Assembly (NCBI GenBank): GCA_021803215.1
Contig: JAJZLV010000076.1
Coordinates: 1-36,425 of the forward strand
From: Actinomycetes bacterium
Lineage (GTDB): Bacteria; Actinomycetota; Acidimicrobiia; Acidimicrobiales; Bog-793
Direction of reading: 5' to 3'
Length of the DNA stretch: 36,425 nt
Notes under the pieces: generated by a model
What the model saw: only the letters and a program-made list of their open reading frames with translations
Told to the model about the DNA's origin: nothing
Database searches by the model: none
Translations under genes and position numbers: made by a program
Shown here: in pieces, positions 33,658-36,425 of the stretch
Position numbering within the stretch: position 1 is the stretch's first letter
Layout of the letters: the number at the start of each line of letters is the position of its first letter

Positions 33658-34041
33658 GTGCGCAAGCAGTACCACTTCTGGCCGGCCGGAGATGGCAGTG
33701 GCTTTGACGCCTGGGATGTCAACCGGCTGATCGAGTTGAGCCGAGAGTTGCCGGTCGAGGTGGTCCCGCTCGACTCGATTGGCGAGATCGACACCCCGTA
33801 CTGGTTCGACGGCAGCGACGAGAGCCCAACGGTGCGCAAAGTGGTCGAGCACACGGCGTTGATCCTCGAAGCAGATCTGACCTATCCGATCATCTTGGGA
33901 CATGACGGCCGGGTCATGGACGGCATGCACCGCGTCGCCCGGGCGCTCATGGTGGGCCGCTCGCACATCGACGCCGTGCGCTTCCCCGCTCCGCTCGAAG
34001 CGGACCACCGCAACTGCCAGCCACGCGACCTGCCGCACTGA
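33658..34041 (+). CDS. Small ParB N-terminal-like protein
   Basis: The 127-residue product begins at a GTG at 33658 (RKQYHFWPAGDGSGFDAWDV), the first start where codon use becomes regular; the frame itself is open back to 33409. The C-terminal half carries a ParB/Srx-like signature: ADLTYPIILGHDGRVMDGMH followed by RVARALMVGRSHIDAV, equivalent to the 'pIil..dg.ildGhHR..A' box of ParB-related domains, with Met in place of the usual His. Such stand-alone domains can bind DNA or nucleotides; several act in mobile elements or defence. No HTH domain follows, so it is not a chromosome-partition ParB. The GNAT gene starts 59 bases later on the same strand. Confidence 0.7.
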   Translation: MRKQYHFWPAGDGSGFDAWDVNRLIELSRELPVEVVPLDSIGEIDTPYWFDGSDESPTVRKVVEHTALILEADLTYPIILGHDGRVMDGMHRVARALMVGRSHIDAVRFPAPLEADHRNCQPRDLPH

Positions 34042-34100
34042 CCGCCCTGCGAGGATGGCCGCGACCGTAGCGACGCCGCCAGTGGAGTAACGATGGGACG

Positions 34101-34661
34101 GTGAGCGACCCTGCCGTCCGTCGAGCGCTGCCCGCTGACGCCGAAGCTGTCACCGGGCTGATCGAGCGAGCCATCCGGATCTCTACGGCAGGAGCCTACC
34201 CGGCCGACGCTGTGGAGGCCTGGGCGACTGGCAGGACCGCGGAGGGCGTGCAGTCGATGATCGAAGTCACCGACGGCTTCGTCGCCACCGTCGGCGAGGT
34301 CGTGATCGGCTGGGCTAATCTCGACGGCGACGAGGTCGACCAGCTCTACGTCGACCCGGACGTCGGAGGACAAGGTGTCGCCCGGCGGTTGTACGAGACC
34401 ATCGAAGCACTGGCTCGAGCGAACGGCCTCGACCAGCTGAGAGCGGTGGCCTCCTTGCGGGCGGAGCCCGCTTTCCGCCGGTTCGGGTTCCGAGAGGTCG
34501 ACAGCGACCAGGTGACCTTCAACGGCCATACCTTCACTGTCGTGCGCATGGCCAAGCGCCTCGACAGGCCCTTGCCGGGCCAGGCCGCGCCCACCGGGAT
34601 GGGCGCGGCCGCGACGTCGCCGGCCCTGATCACAACCGGGTCCGCCGCCGATGATGGGTAG
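34101..34661 (+). CDS. GNAT family N-acetyltransferase
   Basis: The 186-residue protein has the GNAT fold order: an N-terminal VRRALPADAEAVTGLIERAI, strand and loop GFVATVGEVVIGWANLDGD, the acetyl-CoA-binding motif A VDQLYVDPDVGGQGVARRLY (about 90-109), and motif B ASLRAEPAFRRFGFREVD. It should transfer an acetyl group from acetyl-CoA to an amine; the acceptor is unknown. The last 30 residues are Ala/Gly/Pro-rich and probably disordered. The start is a GTG at 34101. Its stop codon directly abuts the ATG of the DinB-like gene, so the two form a pair. Confidence 0.9.
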   Translation: MSDPAVRRALPADAEAVTGLIERAIRISTAGAYPADAVEAWATGRTAEGVQSMIEVTDGFVATVGEVVIGWANLDGDEVDQLYVDPDVGGQGVARRLYETIEALARANGLDQLRAVASLRAEPAFRRFGFREVDSDQVTFNGHTFTVVRMAKRLDRPLPGQAAPTGMGAAATSPALITTGSAADDG

Positions 34662-35171
34662 ATGAGCGATACCTTCCCGAGCCCGACGATCCCGGCCTCG
34701 TCGCGATCCGAGGTCTTCCTCGACTACCTCGATTATTTCCGGACTCGGATCATCGACAAGGTCGGCCAACTCGGCGGGCACGACCAGCGCAGCAGCCTTC
34801 TGCGGTCTGGGTGGACCCCTCTCGAACTGGTCAAGCATCTGAGCTACGTCGAGCTGCGCTGGCTGGAGTGGGGATTCGCCGGACGCAACGTCACGGACCC
34901 TTGGGGAGACCATCGTGACGGGCGGTGGTATGTCTCGCCGGACGAGACCGCCGATCAGCTCCTCTCGGCGCTGCGAGCTCAGGGCGAGCGCAGCCGGGCG
35001 ATCATCGAGACCAACGACTTGAACACCGTCGGCCGGCCAGGTCCCCGCTGGGACGGCGCCGACCCGGCGACCCTCGAACGGGTCCTGTTCCACCTGCTCC
35101 AGGAGTACGCCCGTCACCTCGGCCACCTCGATGTCGTCGTCGAGCTCGCCGACGGACCGGTCGGCGAGTAG
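34662..35171 (+). CDS. DinB/DUF664 family protein
   Basis: The 169-residue protein matches the DUF664 branch of the DinB four-helix fold: EVFLDYLDYFRTRIIDKV near the start, SGWTPLELVKHLSYVELRWL with the first metal His, FAGRNVTDPW, then RVLFHLLQEYARHLGHLDVV with the two C-terminal His of the three-His site. Related actinobacterial proteins are mycothiol-dependent transferases or detoxifying enzymes; the substrate here is unknown. It starts immediately after the GNAT stop with no gap, so translation is coupled and a shared small-molecule modification role is possible. It ends 7 bases before the convergent recombinase pseudogene. Confidence 0.9.
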   Translation: MSDTFPSPTIPASSRSEVFLDYLDYFRTRIIDKVGQLGGHDQRSSLLRSGWTPLELVKHLSYVELRWLEWGFAGRNVTDPWGDHRDGRWYVSPDETADQLLSALRAQGERSRAIIETNDLNTVGRPGPRWDGADPATLERVLFHLLQEYARHLGHLDVVVELADGPVGE

Positions 35172-35178
35172 CCCCAGT

Positions 35179-36072
35179 TCAGCACCACCCACCAGCCGAC
35201 CCCCTCGGTCGGGTCCGGCACCGGTGGTAACGGCCACGGTCGGTGACCGGTGGTCGACGAGACAGGAAACGAGAGCGGCTTTGAGCCGGGCGCCGAAGCT
35301 TGGGTCGCCGGGTCGGGCAGGGCGCGAGACGCAGTGTCGGAGCGGGTGGGGGCCGATCGGCTTGACGATGCCGGCCCGGCGGGCGACACGCCGGACGATG
35401 CGAGCTGCGCCGTGGCGGTCGAGGCGCAGGCCGGCCTCTGCCGCGAAGATCGGGCCAGCGGACCGTTCGCCGATGGCCAGGTCGACGGCGCGAGCGGTGC
35501 GCGAGCGGGATAGTGACGGTCTTGCCGCCCTTGCGAACCATGGTGAGCGTCCGATCTCCTCGCTCGACACCGAGGGCCTCGATTTCTGCCCCAATCGCAC
35601 CGGAAACCTGCAGCCCGCTGAGCGACAGCGAGATGAGCGCGTGCTCTGTGGCTGGGCCGAGCCCGGCAGCGACGAGAAGCGCGCCAAGCTGGTCGCGATC
35701 CAGGCCAGTGACGTGGGACTCGTAGTCGATCCTGGGGCGGCGGACATGCACTGCCGGGGAGTGAGCGATGAAACCTTCCTCTTCGGCGTAGCGGCAAAAG
35801 CCGGTGACGGTGCACAGCCGCCGGGCGATCGTCGCCGTTGCACCACCTCGAGTCTCAAGTTCCCGTCTGAAGGTCTCGATGTCGCTATGGCAAACCTCAA
35901 AGAGCCGGAGGTGACGCAACTCGCGGAAGGCGACGAGCTGGCGGAGATCAAGCGCGTATGCGCCCCGAGCGGAGCCCTGGTAGCCCCCGAGAACCCCTCA
36001 AGCGCGACATGTTCCGGGATCGACCAGGCCGGGGTCGTAGACGACGATAGCGGTGGAGGTGGTGGTGATCAT
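35179..36072 (-). pseudogene. Frameshifted XerC-type tyrosine recombinase
   Basis: A tyrosine recombinase is spread over several frames. It opens with an ATG at 36072 behind a strong AGGAGGT site (ITTTSTAIVVYDPGLVDPG), hits a TGA near 36000, and resumes one frame over with GAYALDLRQ, LRLFEVCHSDIETFRRELE, CRYAEEEGFIAHSP and the catalytic-core start ESHVTGLDRDQLGALLVAAG. After TVTIPLA the frame changes again to RTARAVDLAIGERSAGPIF and RRAGIVKPIGPHPLRHCV (the H-x-x-R box), then degrades; a RYHRCRTRP piece in the first frame may be the remains of the tyrosine box. At least three frameshifts make it inactive. In the core the usual RVSEA arginine box reads QVSGA, a further sign of decay. Confidence 0.85.
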
Positions 36073-36127
36073 GGCATACCTCCTGAGTCGATGAGACCCA
36101 GGAGACTAGGCCACCGGGCCCCTGTGG

Positions 36128-36223
36128 ATGAAGACCATCTTGGATCGTCCGCAAGGTCCCGCAGTCATCCACGCCATGGCTCTGCGAGCCAAGTATCGCC
36201 GGCTGCTGCCGCCAGGAGAATGA
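36128..36223 (+). pseudogene. C-terminal remnant of a BrnT/DUF4258-like toxin
   Basis: A 31-codon frame reads ILDRPQGPAVIHAMALRAKY and ends RRLLPPGE. The VIHAM-LRxKYxxLL end resembles the C-terminus of small BrnT/DUF4258-like toxins (VIHAMPxRPKF pattern). An in-frame TAG lies just upstream, so the toxin body is missing. It is directly followed by a ribbon-helix-helix antitoxin-like gene, the usual gene order for such pairs. The assignment is from pattern memory of a short stretch, so it is tentative. Confidence 0.4.
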
Positions 36224-36225
36224 CC

Positions 36226-36425
36226 ATGACGAAGGATCACGGACGCAAGGAAGACGGGACCCCCATCACTGACGAGATGGTCGAAGCGATGGCCGACGGG
36301 GCCGAAGCCGGCTATGACGTGAACGAGATCATCCGCCGACGCGGCGGCCGTCCGGCCATGGGTGCCGCTCCGGCCACCGTGGAATCGATGCGATTGGGGC
36401 CCGAGCTGAAGCGGGAGTTGATCGT
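36226..36425 (+). CDS. Ribbon-helix-helix antitoxin-like protein, cut by the right edge
   Basis: The visible 66 codons read MTKDHGRKEDGTPITDEMVE, then AMADGAEAGYDVNEIIRRRG, GRPAMGAAPATVESMRLGPE and LKRELI. The EAGYDV...RRGGRP linker followed by S-M-R-L-x-x-E-L-K-x-E-L is the start of a CopG-type ribbon-helix-helix DNA-binding domain as found in actinobacterial antitoxins. The ATG at 36226 is chosen because AGGAG (36214-36218) stands 7 bases before it; the ATG at 36220 is too close. It follows the toxin remnant by 2 bases. The C-terminal helices lie outside the window. It may be an orphan antitoxin if the toxin is truly truncated. Confidence 0.65.
   Translation, partial: MTKDHGRKEDGTPITDEMVEAMADGAEAGYDVNEIIRRRGGRPAMGAAPATVESMRLGPELKRELI

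Noticed and set aside
33882-35951. 689-codon minus-strand frame through the GNAT, DinB and recombinase region
   Set aside because: Mostly antisense to the GNAT and DinB genes. Only its middle (RTARAVDLAIGERSAGPIF and the following HxxR box) is meaningful, as one frame of the broken recombinase.

Overview
The window is a very GC-rich chromosomal segment whose genes use G or C at most third codon positions, with frequent GTG starts and Shine-Dalgarno sites. Gene content (SCP2-like protein, XerC-type recombinase of a family common in Actinomycetota, SWIM-type SNF2 helicase, DinB/DUF664 protein, IS607 remnants, two S53 acid peptidases) points to a high-GC actinobacterium. The two sedolisins and a glutamate decarboxylase fit an acidic habitat, but this is inference and no genus can be assigned. 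No rRNA, tRNA or CRISPR array was seen.

Layout. (1) 1-9.1 kb, all minus strand: a degenerate or partial gene at the left edge, then DUF1810, DUF885 peptidase-like, phosphoesterase lipoprotein, DUF2891 and a Tat-exported arylsulfotransferase, packed head to tail, followed by a SAM methyltransferase and a glutamate decarboxylase. (2) 9.2-10.3 kb: wreck of an IS607-family element (serine resolvase plus TnpB-like start, both broken by frameshifts). (3) 10.5-12.05 kb: a full-length S53 peptidase with prodomain. (4) 12.3-15.6 kb, minus strand: a tight four-gene operon with two 4-bp overlaps, encoding a membrane-anchored possible hemerythrin-like protein, a ferritin-like/R2-like diiron protein, an SCP2-like protein and a dicluster ferredoxin fused to a zinc ribbon. 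This looks like an uncharacterised oxidase module with its own electron donor. (5) 16.5-17.8 kb: a second, secreted S53 peptidase lacking the usual prodomain.

(6) 18.3-27.8 kb: the most striking block. A TPR protein overlaps by 4 bp a 1676-residue protein that joins a DUF6079/BrxC-like P-loop ATPase at its N-terminus to a PglZ phosphatase-like domain at its C-terminus. Converging on it is a SWIM-finger SNF2 helicase, with a perfect 8-bp hairpin between the two stop codons. ATPase, PglZ and helicase are core parts of BREX-type phage defence, but no PglX-type methyltransferase is present, so this may be a compact, methylase-free relative.

(7) 28-36.4 kb: a looser region of single genes (small membrane protein, SIMPL protein, unknown protein, GH43-like glycosidase, truncated XRE regulator, ParB-like protein, GNAT acetyltransferase, DinB protein), long stretches without recognisable genes, and at the right end a frameshifted XerC-type recombinase beside a toxin remnant and a ribbon-helix-helix antitoxin that runs off the edge. 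Dead recombinases on both sides and several gene fragments suggest repeated gain and decay of mobile DNA around the candidate defence block.
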